Positions 45,568-58,163 of a stretch of DNA of 64,000 bases are shown here, piece by piece. Made by a program: the position numbers and the translations under genes. The stretch covers positions 1 through 64,000 of the forward strand of contig NZ_APMP01000023.1 of assembly GCF_000372645.1 (NCBI RefSeq), read 5' to 3'. The notes beneath the pieces were generated by a model. That model was not told the origin of the DNA. It made no database searches and was given only the letters and a program-made list of their open reading frames with translations. Within the stretch, counting starts at the first letter, position 1; every line of letters begins with the position of its first letter. The DNA is from Caulobacter vibrioides OR37 (GTDB lineage: Bacteria; Pseudomonadota; Alphaproteobacteria; Caulobacterales; Caulobacteraceae).

Positions 45568-47313
45568 ATGGCTGACCACGCCTACGATCTCGTGCTGCGC
45601 GGCGGGACGGTGTTCGACGGGACCGGCGCGCCGGGCGTCCTCGCCGATGTCGGGATCAAGGACGGCCTAATCGCCGCGATCGGACCGCGCCTGGCCGCCG
45701 GCGGCGACGAGATCGACGCGCGCGGCCGGATCGTCACCCCCGGCTTCGTCGACATCCACACCCACTATGACGGCCAGGCGACCTGGGGCAGCCAGATGAG
45801 CCCCAGCTCCGGCCATGGCGTGACCACGGTGGTGATGGGCAATTGCGGCGTCGGCTTCGCCCCGTGCCGACCCCAGGACCACGATCGACTGATCCGGCTG
45901 ATGGAGGGCGTCGAGGACATCCCTTTCCCGGTGCTGACCGAGGGCCTTCCATGGGCCTGGGAGAGCTTTCCCGACTATCTCGACTTCCTGGCCGGCCGGT
46001 CGTTCGACGTCGATGTCGCCGCCCAGCTGCCGCACGCGGCGCTGCGGGTCTATGTGATGGGCGAGCGCGGGGCCAATCGGGAGCCGGCGACGCCGGCCGA
46101 CATCGCCGCCATGGCAGACATCGCCCGGCAGGCGGTCGAGGCCGGAGCCCTGGGCTTTTCGACCTCGCGTACCCTCAACCACCGCACCAGCGACGGCCAC
46201 CCCACCCCGACCCTGACCGCCGGCGAGGACGAGCTGACGGGCATCGCCCTGGGCCTGGCCGCCGCCGGCAAGGGCGTGCTGCAACTGGTCTCGGACTTCT
46301 TCCCGGACGGCGCGGCCGAGCTGGCCATGGTCCGCCGCATCGTCGAGCGCTCCGGCCGGCCGCTGTCGTTCTCCCTGGTGCAGAGTCCCAAGTCGCCGGG
46401 CGGCTGGAAGGCGATGCTGGCCGGACTGTCGGCCGCCGTCGACGCCGGCCTGCCGATGAAGGCCCAGGTCTGCGGCCGGCCGGTGGGCGTATTGTTCGGG
46501 CTGGAGCTGACGCTCAATCCGTTCAGCCAGAACCCGGTCTTCGCGGAGATCAAGGATAAGGCCTTGCGGGACAAGGTCGCGGCCCTGTCGGACCCCGACT
46601 TCCGCGCCCGCCTTCTCGCGCATGACCTGGACGCCACAGGGCCTTTCGCGGGCAGCGCCTTGCGGGCCTGGGACAACCTTTTCCCTATGGGCGCCGACCC
46701 CGACTACGAGCCGACGGCCGACGCTACCGTCGCGGCCATCGCCGCCGCGACCGGGCGCCCGCCGGCCGAGGTAGCGCTCGACGCCATGCTCGAAAACGGC
46801 GGGCGCGGGATGCTGTATCACCCGTTCCTGAACTATGCCGATGGCTCGCTGGACCCCAGTTTCCGGATGCTGACCCACCGCGACACCGTACCGGGCCTGT
46901 CGGACGGCGGCGCGCATGTCGGCATGATCTGCGACGGCAGCTTTCCGACCAGCAACCTGACCCACTGGACCCGCGACCGCGCGCGGGGGCCGCGCATCCC
47001 GCTGGAGACGATGATCGCCCGCCAGACCCGCGACACCGCCGCCGCGGTCGGCCTGCTGGATCGCGGCCTGATCGCGCCGGGCTATCGCGCGGACCTCAAT
47101 GTCATCGACTACGAGGGCCTGCGCCTGGAGGCGCCCCGCGTCGCCTACGACCTGCCGGCGGGCGGACGGCGGCTGACGCAGAAAGCCCATGGCTATGCCG
47201 CGACCCTCGTCGCCGGCGTGGTCACGCAGCGCGACGGCGAACCGACCGGCGCCCTGCCCGGACGCCTGGTGCGCGGGGCGCGCTCGGCCCCTCTCGCCCT
47301 GGCGGCGGCGTAG
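45568..47313 (+). CDS. Amidohydrolase, N-acyl-D-amino-acid deacylase-like
   Basis: A 581-residue metal-dependent amidohydrolase of the D-aminoacylase group. The metal-binding HTHYD motif is in [33 protein letters not shown] provides the conserved Cys ligand, and [13 protein letters not shown] carries the C-terminal Asp/His. The N-terminal beta-sandwich strand [18 protein letters not shown] and C-terminal [11 protein letters not shown] return strand are typical. Family members open N-acyl-D-amino acids or related amides; the substrate is not known. GGGAGG ribosome site. Confidence 0.88.
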   Translation: MADHAYDLVLRGGTVFDGTGAPGVLADVGIKDGLIAAIGPRLAAGGDEIDARGRIVTPGFVDIHTHYDGQATWGSQMSPSSGHGVTTVVMGNCGVGFAPCRPQDHDRLIRLMEGVEDIPFPVLTEGLPWAWESFPDYLDFLAGRSFDVDVAAQLPHAALRVYVMGERGANREPATPADIAAMADIARQAVEAGALGFSTSRTLNHRTSDGHPTPTLTAGEDELTGIALGLAAAGKGVLQLVSDFFPDGAAELAMVRRIVERSGRPLSFSLVQSPKSPGGWKAMLAGLSAAVDAGLPMKAQVCGRPVGVLFGLELTLNPFSQNPVFAEIKDKALRDKVAALSDPDFRARLLAHDLDATGPFAGSALRAWDNLFPMGADPDYEPTADATVAAIAAATGRPPAEVALDAMLENGGRGMLYHPFLNYADGSLDPSFRMLTHRDTVPGLSDGGAHVGMICDGSFPTSNLTHWTRDRARGPRIPLETMIARQTRDTAAAVGLLDRGLIAPGYRADLNVIDYEGLRLEAPRVAYDLPAGGRRLTQKAHGYAATLVAGVVTQRDGEPTGALPGRLVRGARSAPLALAAA

Positions 47314-47316
47314 CCG

Positions 47317-47748
47317 CTACTCGCCGAAGCCCTCGCCCGGCGTCAGCGGCGCCAGACGGATCAGCCGCGAATCCTCGACCGCCGCCGTGCGATGCTGGAC
47401 GAAGCCGCGATAGTCCGGGTTGGTGACCATGGCCAGGAACGCGCCGGCGTTCGGATATTCGGCGATGAAGGCCAGGTCCCAGCGCTCGTCCGCCGGCCCG
47501 GTGACCACGCCCTCGGGCCGTCCGGCCCACACTTGGCGACCGCCCAGGCTCTGGAACAGCGCCGCCGTGGTCCGGCCGTATTCGCGATAGGCCTCCAGTC
47601 CGCTCATGCCCTTGCCGTGGTTCGGATGCCCCTCGGGATAGTCCGCCAGCGCCTTCAGCCGAACGAGGTTCAGCATCTGGATCGGCGTATCGCGCGGCAA
47701 GGCCTTGAACGCGTCGAACTGCGCGCGACTCGGGTCGATACTGGTCAT
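47317..47748 (-). CDS. DUF1330 domain-containing protein
   Basis: A 143-residue protein of the DUF1330 dimeric ferredoxin-like fold with MLNLVRLKALADYPEGH, GRQVWAGRPEGVVTG and FIAEYPNAGAFLAMVTNPDY. The function is unknown. AGGAGG ribosome site. It ends convergently with the amidohydrolase gene three bases away. Confidence 0.85.
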   Translation of the reverse strand: MTSIDPSRAQFDAFKALPRDTPIQMLNLVRLKALADYPEGHPNHGKGMSGLEAYREYGRTTAALFQSLGGRQVWAGRPEGVVTGPADERWDLAFIAEYPNAGAFLAMVTNPDYRGFVQHRTAAVEDSRLIRLAPLTPGEGFGE

Positions 47749-47799
47749 GGGGTTCCTCCTCTTGGCGCCGGTCCTTTGCCGTCACGCCTTAGCCTTGCA

Positions 47800-48498
47800 T
47801 CACCGCCCCGGAAGGATGGTCAGCCCGTCGGATAGTTCGTTGCGGTCGTCGGGGCGCGGCGGGACGTGGGTGGACAGGATCTGGCCGGCGCGGGCGACGG
47901 CGGCGATGAAGCCGTCGGCGATGGCGTCGCGCTTCAGGCCGGCGACCAGATCGGCGACGACCTCGTCCCAGACGGTGTTCGGCGCGGCCTGATAGACGCC
48001 CTCGTCGGCGATCACCTCGACCCGACGCTCGGCCAGGGCCGCGAAGATCAGGACCCCGGTGCGGCCTCGGGTCAGGTGCAGGCCGCGCGCCAGGAACTGC
48101 TCCATGGCCGCGCGGCGCACGCGGGCGGCCTTCAGCGCGCCGGGCGTCAGGGCGCGGCGGACGGGCGGGATCGACACGACCAGGGCCGCCAGCACGAAGA
48201 CCACGGCCTGGACCGCTATATAGGTCGACAGCGCCGACAGGATCGCCGCGTCGAGGGCCGCGTGGTGGCCGATGGTCCATCCGCCGAACAGGCGGGCCGG
48301 CAGTTCGGGCCGCAAGCCGGCGAACAGCGCGCCGGCCGGCAGCACCAGGGCCGCGATCGCCGCCCAGGCCAGCGGGGTCTCGCGATAGTCCGAGACCTCC
48401 GGCGCCAGCACGCAGACGATCTCGCCGGCGGTGGTTTTCTCGGCCGAGGCCACGGCCTCCGCGATGCGGTCGAGGTCGGACGGCGTCATGGTCTTCAT
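47800..48498 (-). CDS. TPM-domain membrane protein (second copy)
   Basis: A 232-residue protein whose N-terminal part (DLDRIAEAVASAEKTTAGEIVCVLAP) and C-terminal part (RTGVLIFAALAERRVEVIADEGVY) make up a TPM domain split by two membrane segments (about residues 42-62 and 92-112). It is translated one base after the stop codon of the first TPM gene (TAGGATG), so the pair is coupled. These proteins accompany LemA in many bacteria; the role is unknown, perhaps in membrane or photosystem-type repair. Confidence 0.82.
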   Translation of the reverse strand: MKTMTPSDLDRIAEAVASAEKTTAGEIVCVLAPEVSDYRETPLAWAAIAALVLPAGALFAGLRPELPARLFGGWTIGHHAALDAAILSALSTYIAVQAVVFVLAALVVSIPPVRRALTPGALKAARVRRAAMEQFLARGLHLTRGRTGVLIFAALAERRVEVIADEGVYQAAPNTVWDEVVADLVAGLKRDAIADGFIAAVARAGQILSTHVPPRPDDRNELSDGLTILPGR

Positions 48499-48499
48499 C

Positions 48500-49351
48500 C
48501 TACCAGCTCCCCGAACTGCCACCGCCGCCGAACGATCCGCCGCCGCCGGAGAAGCCCCCGCCACCGCCGCCGCCCCAGCCGTCGTCGCGTCCGCCCCGGC
48601 CGCCGCTGCTCAGCGCGCTCAGGATGATCCACGGCAAGGCCGAGCCGAAGCCGCCGCCGCGCCCGCCCCGGAACAGGCTGGACAGCACGAAGACGATGAC
48701 CAGGAAAACCAGGAAGCCGGCGATCGGCGAGCCGCGCGCCTTGTGTTGCTCGGGCTGGGCGGCCTGCTGGACGCGGACCTTGGCCTGGTCCTCGGGCAGG
48801 CTCAACTGCTCGACCAGCGCATTGGTCCCGTCGACGACGCCGCCCGAGAGGTCCCCCTCGCGGAACTTCGGCAGGATCTGACTCTGGATGATCACGCTGG
48901 ACAGCGCGTCGGTCAGGATCGGCTCCAGGCCGTAGCCGACCTCGATCCGCACCTTCCGCTCGGTCGGCGCCACCAGCAGGATGACGCCGTCGTTCTTGCC
49001 CTTCTGGCCGATGCCCCAGCTCCGGCCCAGCTGATAGCCGTAGTCCTCGATCGGATAGCCCTGCAGGCTGGGCACGGTGGCCACCACCAGCTGGCGGCCG
49101 GTCGAGGCTTCCAGCGTCTCCAGCTTGTCGGTCAGCTGCCGCTGGACCTGGGGCGACAGCACGTGGGCGTCATCGACCACCCGGCCCGTCAGCGGCGGGA
49201 AGGTCGGGGCGGCCAGGGCCGGCAAGGCAAAGAAGAGGGCGACGAGCGCCAGCAGCGAGGCTCGCGCCCGCGATGCGAAGGGGCGCCCCTCCACCGCCGT
49301 TCGGCGGTCCCCCTCCCCCGTGAGGGGGAGGAGAGCACGACTGAACGTCAC
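48500..49351 (-). CDS. TPM-domain protein (YgcG family), signal peptide preceded by a repeat-derived segment
   Basis: A 283-residue protein with a TPM domain (residues ~55-195; LTGRVVDDAHVLSPQVQRQL, YGYQLGRSWGIGQKGKNDGVILLVAPTERKVRIEVGYGLE), one membrane segment near 213-228 and a Gly/Ser-rich tail ending SSGSW. The GTG at 49351 lies one base after the lemA stop (TAGCGTG). The first ~27 codons are encoded by a GC palindrome (49281-49333) and precede the hydrophobic signal core RASLLALVALFFALPALAA. The true start may therefore be a later GTG (codon 20, at 49294). Confidence 0.83.
   Translation of the reverse strand: MTFSRALLPLTGEGDRRTAVEGRPFASRARASLLALVALFFALPALAAPTFPPLTGRVVDDAHVLSPQVQRQLTDKLETLEASTGRQLVVATVPSLQGYPIEDYGYQLGRSWGIGQKGKNDGVILLVAPTERKVRIEVGYGLEPILTDALSSVIIQSQILPKFREGDLSGGVVDGTNALVEQLSLPEDQAKVRVQQAAQPEQHKARGSPIAGFLVFLVIVFVLSSLFRGGRGGGFGSALPWIILSALSSGGRGGRDDGWGGGGGGGFSGGGGSFGGGGSSGSW
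49281..49333. repeat. GC-rich palindromic repeat inside the TPM gene
   Basis: The segment contains CCTCCCCC-GTGA-GGGGGAGG and CCGCCG-TT-CGGCGG hairpins and GGGGCGCCCC. This combination matches the REP-like palindromes scattered between genes in Caulobacter-type genomes. Here it lies within the translated start of a gene. Confidence 0.7.
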
Positions 49352-49352
49352 G

Positions 49353-49988
49353 CTACTGAACCTTCGGCGGGGTCGCCGTCGGCGGGCTGGAGAAGTCCAC
49401 GGTCGGCGCGCTCTGCGCCGCGGCGGTGGCCTGGAACAGCTGGGCGGGCTTCTGGCCGCTATAGAGCGTCTTGGCCCACAGCACGCTGGGGAAGGTACGC
49501 AGGGTGGTGTTGTAGGTCTGGGCGGTCAGGTTGTAGTCGCGGCGCGCAATGGCGATGCGGTTCTCGGTGCCTTCCAGCTGGCTCTGCAGGGCCAGGAAGT
49601 TCTGGTTCGACTTCAGTTCCGGATAGCGCTCCTGCGCGACCATCAGCCGGCTCAGCGTGCCGCCGAGCTTGTCCTGCGCGGCCGCGAACTTCTGGAACTG
49701 GGCGGGGTCGGTGATCGTCGAGGCGTCGACCTTGATGGAGGTGGCGCTGGCGCGCGCCTCGGTGACGGCGGTCAGCACCTCTTTTTCCTGGGCCGCGTAG
49801 CCCTTCACGGTCGCCACCAGGTTGGGGATCAGGTCGTTACGGCGCTGGTACTGGTTCTGCACCTCGGCCCAGGCGGTCTTGGTCGCCTCGTCCTGGGTCG
49901 GAATGGTGTTGATCCCGCAACCGGCCAGCGTCGCCGGGACGGCGACGATCAGGGCGACACGCGCGGCGTTACGGACGAGACGGTTCAT
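49353..49988 (-). CDS. LemA family lipoprotein
   Basis: A 211-residue protein: a lipoprotein signal (ALIVAVPATLAGCGIN) followed by the LemA helical domain with WAEVQNQYQRRNDLIPNLVATVKGYA and YPELKSNQNFLALQSQLEGTENRIAIARRDYN. The C-terminal tail is Pro/Ala/Thr-rich. It is the first gene of the LemA-TPM-TPM operon. The function is unknown; LemA proteins are membrane-anchored partners of TPM proteins. Confidence 0.92.
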   Translation of the reverse strand: MNRLVRNAARVALIVAVPATLAGCGINTIPTQDEATKTAWAEVQNQYQRRNDLIPNLVATVKGYAAQEKEVLTAVTEARASATSIKVDASTITDPAQFQKFAAAQDKLGGTLSRLMVAQERYPELKSNQNFLALQSQLEGTENRIAIARRDYNLTAQTYNTTLRTFPSVLWAKTLYSGQKPAQLFQATAAAQSAPTVDFSSPPTATPPKVQ

Positions 49989-50120
49989 GAGCCCTCCAAG
50001 GAGCCCGCCCCGCTCCGGACGGAACGGACCAGCGGGCTCGTCAACCTAGATCGCGAACATGTATGCTCGCGTATCGCCGTTAGATAGCGCGTCCCTTGAT
50101 ACACGTCAGAGGGGGGCGGA

Positions 50121-51422
50121 TTAAACCTTGTCCATCTCGGCGAAGGCCTTTTTTCGCGGCCCCATATAGCCGAACAGCCAGGCGGCCACCTTGCGCATCT
50201 GGATCTCCTCCGATCCCTCGGTGATCCGGTAACGGCGGTGATGGCGGTAGATGTGCTCGAACGGCTTGTGGCGGGAATAGCCGATGCCGCCGTGGATCTG
50301 CATGGCCCGGTCGGCGGCCTCGCAACACAGGCGGTTGGCCCAGTAGTTACACATCGAGACCTTGTCGGAGAGCCGCTTCTCGACCTCCGGCTTGGTCATC
50401 TGGTCCATCTCCCAGGCGGTCTTGCGGATCAGCAGGCGCAGCATCTCGGCCTGGGTCGACAGCTCGACGATCGGGAACTGGATGGCCTGGTTCTCGGCCA
50501 GGGCCTTGCCGAACGGCTTGCGCGCGCGGGCGTACTTGATGGACTCCTCGATGCAGTAGACCGCCGCGCCCAGGCTGGAGGCCGCCTGGCGGATGCGGTT
50601 TTCGTGCACGAAATGCTGGGCCAGGGCCAGGCCGCCGCCTTCTGGGCCGAACATCGCCGACTCCGGAACCCAGACGTCGGTGAAGCTGACCCGGGGGTGG
50701 TCGGTCGGCATGTTGAAGGTCCAGAGATACTCCTCGATCTTGACGCCGGGCGCGTGGGCCGGAACCAGGAAGGCGGTGATCCCTCGGGCGTCGCCGTCCT
50801 CGCCGGAGGTCCGGGCGAACAGGCAACAGTGCGTGGCCGCGTGCATCCCCGTGGTCCACATCTTCTCGCCGTTGATCCGCCAGCCGGCCTCGCCGTGGTG
50901 TTCCTCGCGGACGGCGCGGGTCTCCATGTGAGTGGCGTCCGAGCCGTGATCGGGCTCGGTCAGGCCGAAGGTCGGTCGAAAGGCGCCTCGGTCCAGCATG
51001 TCGCCGATCAGATGCTGCTGGTCGGGCCGGCCGAAGTCGCGGATCATCAGCACGAACGGGTTGTTGCCGACGATCGAGTGCTCGTTCTGCAGATCGTTGA
51101 ACAGGCCCAGGCCCTTGCTGGCCAAATGCTCGCGGATCACCGCCATGCCGAGGTTCGTGCCGCCCTGGCCGCCATAGTCCTTAGGCAGGGCGTAACGATA
51201 ATGGCCCGCCTGATCGGCCAGCTTGCGGGCCTTGCCCAGCAATTCCTCCCATTCATGGCGAGGCAGGCCGCCCATGTCCCAGTCGGTCCTGGCCCATTCG
51301 CGGCGGTGGTCGAAGAAGCGGTCGTTGTCGTCGCGCGCCTGCAGGGGCGCGATCTCCTTCTCGATGAAGGCGTCGAGCTCGGCCAGATAGGCCGAAAGCT
51401 CCGGCGGCAGATGGAAGTCCAT
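50121..51422 (-). CDS. Acyl-CoA dehydrogenase family protein
   Basis: A 433-residue flavoprotein. FGLTEPDHGSDATHMETRA and the following WRINGEKMWTTG are the ACAD FAD/substrate signatures, and CCEAADRAMQIHGGIGYSRHKPFEHIYRHHRRYRITEGSEEIQ is the C-terminal ACAD block. The exact acyl chain cannot be assigned. The ATG at 51422 has GGGAGG seven bases before it; a TTG two codons upstream is less likely. Confidence 0.92.
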   Translation of the reverse strand: MDFHLPPELSAYLAELDAFIEKEIAPLQARDDNDRFFDHRREWARTDWDMGGLPRHEWEELLGKARKLADQAGHYRYALPKDYGGQGGTNLGMAVIREHLASKGLGLFNDLQNEHSIVGNNPFVLMIRDFGRPDQQHLIGDMLDRGAFRPTFGLTEPDHGSDATHMETRAVREEHHGEAGWRINGEKMWTTGMHAATHCCLFARTSGEDGDARGITAFLVPAHAPGVKIEEYLWTFNMPTDHPRVSFTDVWVPESAMFGPEGGGLALAQHFVHENRIRQAASSLGAAVYCIEESIKYARARKPFGKALAENQAIQFPIVELSTQAEMLRLLIRKTAWEMDQMTKPEVEKRLSDKVSMCNYWANRLCCEAADRAMQIHGGIGYSRHKPFEHIYRHHRRYRITEGSEEIQMRKVAAWLFGYMGPRKKAFAEMDKV

Positions 51423-51549
51423 GGTCAAGCCTCCCTAACGCTCATCTTTATGTCTCTGGGGGCAGTAAAACGCCGGGAAAGGGCGCGGCCAATCATGCCC
51501 CTTGGGAACACGGCGCGGACCTTAACCCCTCCTTGACGCCCCGGAGCCT

Positions 51550-51987
51550 ATGGTTCCCGTCATGATCACCATGGCGGCCTTCGCGATCATTGGCGCCGCG
51601 CTCGGATTGCTCGTCCGGCCGCGCGCCATGGGCGTGCTCTGGCCCGTCCTGCTGGCCATCGCCGTGGAAGGCGCGGTCCAGTGGGCTATCGGCGTCATGA
51701 CCCACCAGCCCAACCGTGAGGTGCTGGTGCTGCGCCTGCGCCAGATCTTCGGCGACGATATCATCGGCATGATCGGCCCCGTCGCCGCCGCGACGATCGG
51801 CGCCGTGGTCGCGGCCGTGCTGGGCGCGCTCACCGACCCCAAGAAGGCCGAGATGATGCTGACGGCCGATGGCATCCAGCGCCGCGTCGGCAAGAATGGG
51901 CGCTATGTCCGAGCCGAGGGCATGGTCGAGGAACGCGCCATCCACGCCAAGGCCGAGAGCCGGATCGACCAGATCCTGGGGCTTTAG
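51550..51987 (+). CDS. Small membrane protein of unknown function
   Basis: A 145-residue protein with three hydrophobic segments (about residues 5-22, 28-48 and 72-94) and a charged C-terminal third (DPKKAEMMLTADGIQRRVGKNGRYVRAEG...). I recognise no family. The start may be ATG 51550 or 51562. It is divergent from the acyl-CoA dehydrogenase gene. Confidence 0.72.
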   Translation: MVPVMITMAAFAIIGAALGLLVRPRAMGVLWPVLLAIAVEGAVQWAIGVMTHQPNREVLVLRLRQIFGDDIIGMIGPVAAATIGAVVAAVLGALTDPKKAEMMLTADGIQRRVGKNGRYVRAEGMVEERAIHAKAESRIDQILGL

Positions 51988-52293
51988 ACGGAGCGCCCGT
52001 CGCGCTCGCCAGCCGAAACGCTCGCCATTTCCGCGCGAACCTCGTCGCGCCTGGCGCGCGAACTCCGTTTCCCGAAAAAACGATGCGCATGCGAAATTGA
52101 GCTTGCGCAATTTCTGATCACTGATATCTAAGCGATGCTTAGTTCGGATCCGAAGCACCGGTGGGGATACCGGGGCCGACTCTCCAGATGGGATGCTCCC
52201 GATGGGTTGTCGAGGTCCGGGCGGCCAGTACCGCGTTTCACCGATCAACGATCTGACCGCAACTTCCCCAACCCAACGCTGGAGGGCTTTAAG
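51988..52293 (+). promoter_or_regulatory. Long leader region of the CC_3452-type gene
   Basis: There are 306 bases without a convincing gene. The region contains GAAATTG/CAATTTC hairpin arms near 52092-52115 and a perfect palindrome CTAAGCGATGCTTAG at 52128-52142, followed by a ~150-base stretch that could be a structured 5' untranslated region. The frame is open back to 52135, but that part shows no protein-like pattern. Confidence 0.4.
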
Positions 52294-52632
52294 ATGAAGC
52301 TCCGTTCCCTGGCGGCCGTCGCCGCCCTGTCCACCGCGCTGTTCGCCGGCGCCGCCCTGGCCGATGGCCGTATCGCCGCCGCCCTGGACCAACCCCTCGC
52401 CGCCAAGACCAAGGTCGTCGCCGGCGGCGCCGTTTTCGTCTGCGAGGGCGCCGAGTGCGTCTCGACCCAAGCCCCCTCGCGGGCTCTCACCGCGGTCGCC
52501 TGCAAGGCGCTCGCCAAGGAAGTGGGCCACATCTCGGCCTTCGGCGGCGAAACCAAGTCGCTGGACGCCGACGATCTGACCCGCTGCAACGCCTCGGCCA
52601 AGGGCGCCTCCGCCGTGGCCTCGGCTAAGTAG
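52294..52632 (+). CDS. CC_3452-type small exported protein
   Basis: A 112-residue protein with a signal peptide (MKLRSLAAVAALSTALFAGAALA) and a conserved-looking body: VFVCEGAECVSTQAPSRALTAVACKALAKEVG and AFGGETKSLDADDLTRCNA. Its four cysteines suggest disulfides in the periplasm. The pattern matches the Caulobacter CC_3452 family, whose function is unknown. GGAGGG ribosome site. Two hairpins follow, the second a strong terminator. Confidence 0.8.
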   Translation: MKLRSLAAVAALSTALFAGAALADGRIAAALDQPLAAKTKVVAGGAVFVCEGAECVSTQAPSRALTAVACKALAKEVGHISAFGGETKSLDADDLTRCNASAKGASAVASAK

Positions 52633-52658
52633 GAACACGTATCGCTTTACCTGAGTTA

Positions 52659-52699
52659 CCAGACGCGTTTGGGATCGCCGCTTTCGGGGTCCCGTCTGG
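52659..52699 (+). other. RNA hairpin between the CC_3452-type gene and its terminator
   Basis: CCAGACG pairs with CGTCTGG, with internal GGGA/TCCC, forming a long imperfect stem in the 3' untranslated region. It may stabilise the messenger; no family is recognised. Confidence 0.45.
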
Positions 52700-52722
52700 C
52701 TGTTTCCTCGAGCATTCGCCTC

Positions 52723-52759
52723 AAGGGGCGGCGGATTCGTCCGTCGCCCCTTTTCTTTT
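52723..52759 (+). terminator. Rho-independent terminator
   Basis: AAGGGGCGGCGGA-TTCG-TCCGTCGCCCCTT forms a tetraloop stem followed by TTTCTTTT. It is a textbook terminator that separates the small exported protein from the 81-residue gene. Confidence 0.9.
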
Positions 52760-52778
52760 CCGCGTCAGGGACTAGGTC

Positions 52779-53024
52779 ATGGCCATGGACTCAAGCCTTT
52801 CCGCCCAATTGGAATCCGTGCTGCGCAAGGCCGCGGGCGACGGAACGGCCCTGGCGTCGATGACGATCGACTATGCCGGCGAGGCCGAAAGCCAGACGCT
52901 TTCGTCCAAGGCGTGGGTCGAGCGGGCCACCCGAAGTCTCGTCTTCGCCCAGGGCGAGCTGCGCCGCGCGGACGGCGCGCTGGCCGCTTCGGCCTCCGCG
53001 GTGTTCCGTCGGTCCGGAGACTGA
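52779..53024 (+). CDS. 81-residue protein resembling the C-terminal half of a hotdog thioesterase
   Basis: The product ends with the strand pattern AWVERATRSLVFAQGELRRADGALAASASAVFRR, which looks like the last three strands of PaaI/4HBT hotdog domains (VRRGR.LAFVEGEL...DGKLVARASATF). The hotdog helix and first strands are absent. It may be a half-domain or a small family of its own. An AGGGA ribosome site precedes the ATG. It is followed by the atp operon 180 bases later. Confidence 0.6.
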   Translation: MAMDSSLSAQLESVLRKAAGDGTALASMTIDYAGEAESQTLSSKAWVERATRSLVFAQGELRRADGALAASASAVFRRSGD

Positions 53025-53205
53025 ACGCGGTCCGCTTGGTTGCGACCGCGAAAGGCCCGTGTTATCAGGCGCGCGGCTTCGGACGGGGCGGCGCTGTCGC
53101 GCCCGCCGTCCATGTGCTTTTTCCAAGCGCGCTCAAGCCTTTAAGCCGCGATGAGGGTTAAACTTCTTGTTCGCGGCGATTTGCAACGCACCGGGCGGAT
53201 ACCAA

Positions 53206-53760
53206 GTGGCGGACGAAACCAAGGCGACGGATGCGGGTCAGCGCTATGCGCAGTCCCTCTTCGAACTGACGATCGAGAACGGCAATCTGGCCAAGGTCGA
53301 GGCCGACCTTAAGAGCCTGAAGGCGATGATCGCCGACAGCGCCGACCTGCGCCGCCTGATCGACTCGCCGGCTTTCTCCGCCGAGGACAAGGGCAAGGGC
53401 CTGGTCGCGGTGGCAGTGAAGGCCGGCTTCGACATGCTGACCACCAAGTTCCTGGGCCTCGTCGCCGCCAACGGCCGCACGGCCGACCTGCTGGGCGCGA
53501 TCTCGGCCTTCGTCGAGCTCTCGGCCAAGCACCGCGGCGTGGTGACGGCCGAGGTCGTCTCGGCCGCCCCGCTGTCGTCCGTCCAGCTGAAGGGCGTGCA
53601 AACCGCCCTGGCCCAGGCCCTGGGCAAGACCCCGGAAGTTTCCACGCGCGTCGATCCGTCCCTTCTGGGCGGCCTGAAGGTGCGCGTCGGTTCGCGTCTC
53701 TTCGACGCTTCGCTCCGTTCGAAGCTCGATTCCCTGAAATTCGCCCTGAAGCGCGCCTGA
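53206..53760 (+). CDS. atpH: ATP synthase F1 delta subunit
   Basis: A 184-residue OSCP-type subunit that ties F1 to the peripheral stalk. The N-terminal helical domain ([18 protein letters not shown]...) and the C-terminal [20 protein letters not shown] and [26 protein letters not shown] match the family. The start is GTG 53206; the ribosome site is weak. It is the first gene of the F1 operon; F0 genes are not in the window, as is usual in alphaproteobacteria. Confidence 0.94.
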   Translation: MADETKATDAGQRYAQSLFELTIENGNLAKVEADLKSLKAMIADSADLRRLIDSPAFSAEDKGKGLVAVAVKAGFDMLTTKFLGLVAANGRTADLLGAISAFVELSAKHRGVVTAEVVSAAPLSSVQLKGVQTALAQALGKTPEVSTRVDPSLLGGLKVRVGSRLFDASLRSKLDSLKFALKRA

Positions 53761-53779
53761 GCGTATAAGCGCGCCTTAA

Positions 53780-55342
<1,563 letters not shown>

Positions 55343-55375
55343 GCCCTCGGAACCGCTCGGAGAGAGTAGCGCCGA

Positions 55376-56251
55376 ATGGCCAGCTTGAAGGAAATGCGCA
55401 ATCGGATCTCGAGCGTCAAAGCGACGCAAAAGATCACGAAAGCGATGCAGATGGTGGCGGCGGCCAAGCTGCGCCGGAGCCAGGACGCGGCGGAAGCCGC
55501 TCGTCCCTACGCTCGGCGTCTGGCCAGCGTCATCGCCAACCTCGCCGCCGGCGTGTCCGGCGACGGCGCCCCGAAGCTTCTGGCGGGCACCGGCCGCGAC
55601 GACCGCCACCTGGTGGTGGTCGCCGCCGCCGATCGCGGCCTGGCGGGCGGCTTCACCTCGTCGATCGTCCGCGCCGCGCGCCAGCACATCGACGGGCTGA
55701 TCGCCCAGGGCAAGCAGGTGCAGGTGATCTGCGTCGGCAAGAAGGTGACGGCGCAGCTCGCCCGTCCCTACGCCGGCAAGATCGTCGAGACCTTCGACCT
55801 GTCGGCCAACCGCCAGCTGACGCTGTCGGTGGCCCAGCCGATCGCCGACGTCGTCACCCGCATTTACGAGGCGGGCGAAGCCGACATCGTCACCCTGTTC
55901 TACAGCCGCTTCAAATCGGTGGTCTCGCAGGTCCCCACGGCCTTGCAGCTGATCCCGGCGACCGTGGATGGCGTCGAAGCCGCTTCGGGCCCGACGGCGG
56001 TCTATGAGTACGAGCCCTCGGAAGAGGCCATTCTCGAGACCCTGCTGCCGCGCAACCTGACAGTTCAGATCCTGTCGGCCCTGCTGGACAACATGGCCGG
56101 CTTCTACGCCAGCCAGATGACCGCCATGGACAACGCCACGCGCAACGCCGGCGACATGATCAAGCGCTACACCCTTGAGTACAATCGTTCCCGCCAGGCC
56201 CAGATCACCAAGGAGCTGATCGAGATCATCTCCGGCGCCGAAGCCGTCTGA
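55376..56251 (+). CDS. atpG: ATP synthase F1 gamma subunit
   Basis: A 291-residue rotor subunit. The N-terminal [24 protein letters not shown] coiled helix and the C-terminal [43 protein letters not shown] coiled helix are diagnostic. GGAGAGA ribosome site. It is between atpA and atpD. Confidence 0.97.
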   Translation: MASLKEMRNRISSVKATQKITKAMQMVAAAKLRRSQDAAEAARPYARRLASVIANLAAGVSGDGAPKLLAGTGRDDRHLVVVAAADRGLAGGFTSSIVRAARQHIDGLIAQGKQVQVICVGKKVTAQLARPYAGKIVETFDLSANRQLTLSVAQPIADVVTRIYEAGEADIVTLFYSRFKSVVSQVPTALQLIPATVDGVEAASGPTAVYEYEPSEEAILETLLPRNLTVQILSALLDNMAGFYASQMTAMDNATRNAGDMIKRYTLEYNRSRQAQITKELIEIISGAEAV

Positions 56252-56256
56252 TCTAG

Positions 56257-57911
<1,655 letters not shown>

Positions 57912-57912
<1 letters not shown>

Positions 57913-58163
57913 TGACCGAAGACACGGACCTGGCCAATTTCTGCTGCGAAGAGCTGGCGGAAGCGGTGTCTCCGGACGCCAACGCCGGCCTCATCGAGCA
58001 CGATAGCGGCCTGATCCTGCTGAACCTCGGCGAACGCGAGGAAGAGGGCGAAACGGGCGTGGTGCTGGCCACCATCCGATTCTGCCCCTTCTGCGGGACC
58101 GAGATCCAGACCGACGAGGATATCGAGGCCGCCCTGGGCGGCGTCGAGGAGACTTTCAACTGA
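57912..58163 (+). CDS. Zinc-ribbon-like small protein between atpD and atpC
   Basis: An 83-residue acidic protein with two cysteine pairs: FCCEEL near the start (Cys11, Cys12) and IRFCPFCGTEIQ near residue 56, the latter a typical zinc-ribbon knuckle. The ATG overlaps the atpD stop by one base and its own stop overlaps the atpC ATG, so it is embedded in the operon and translationally coupled on both sides. I recognise no family. It could aid assembly or metal handling, but that is speculation. Confidence 0.8.

Noticed and set aside
52135-52293. In-frame N-terminal extension of the CC_3452-type protein
   Set aside because: It would put 53 polar residues before a clear signal peptide; ATG 52294 has GGAGGG in place.
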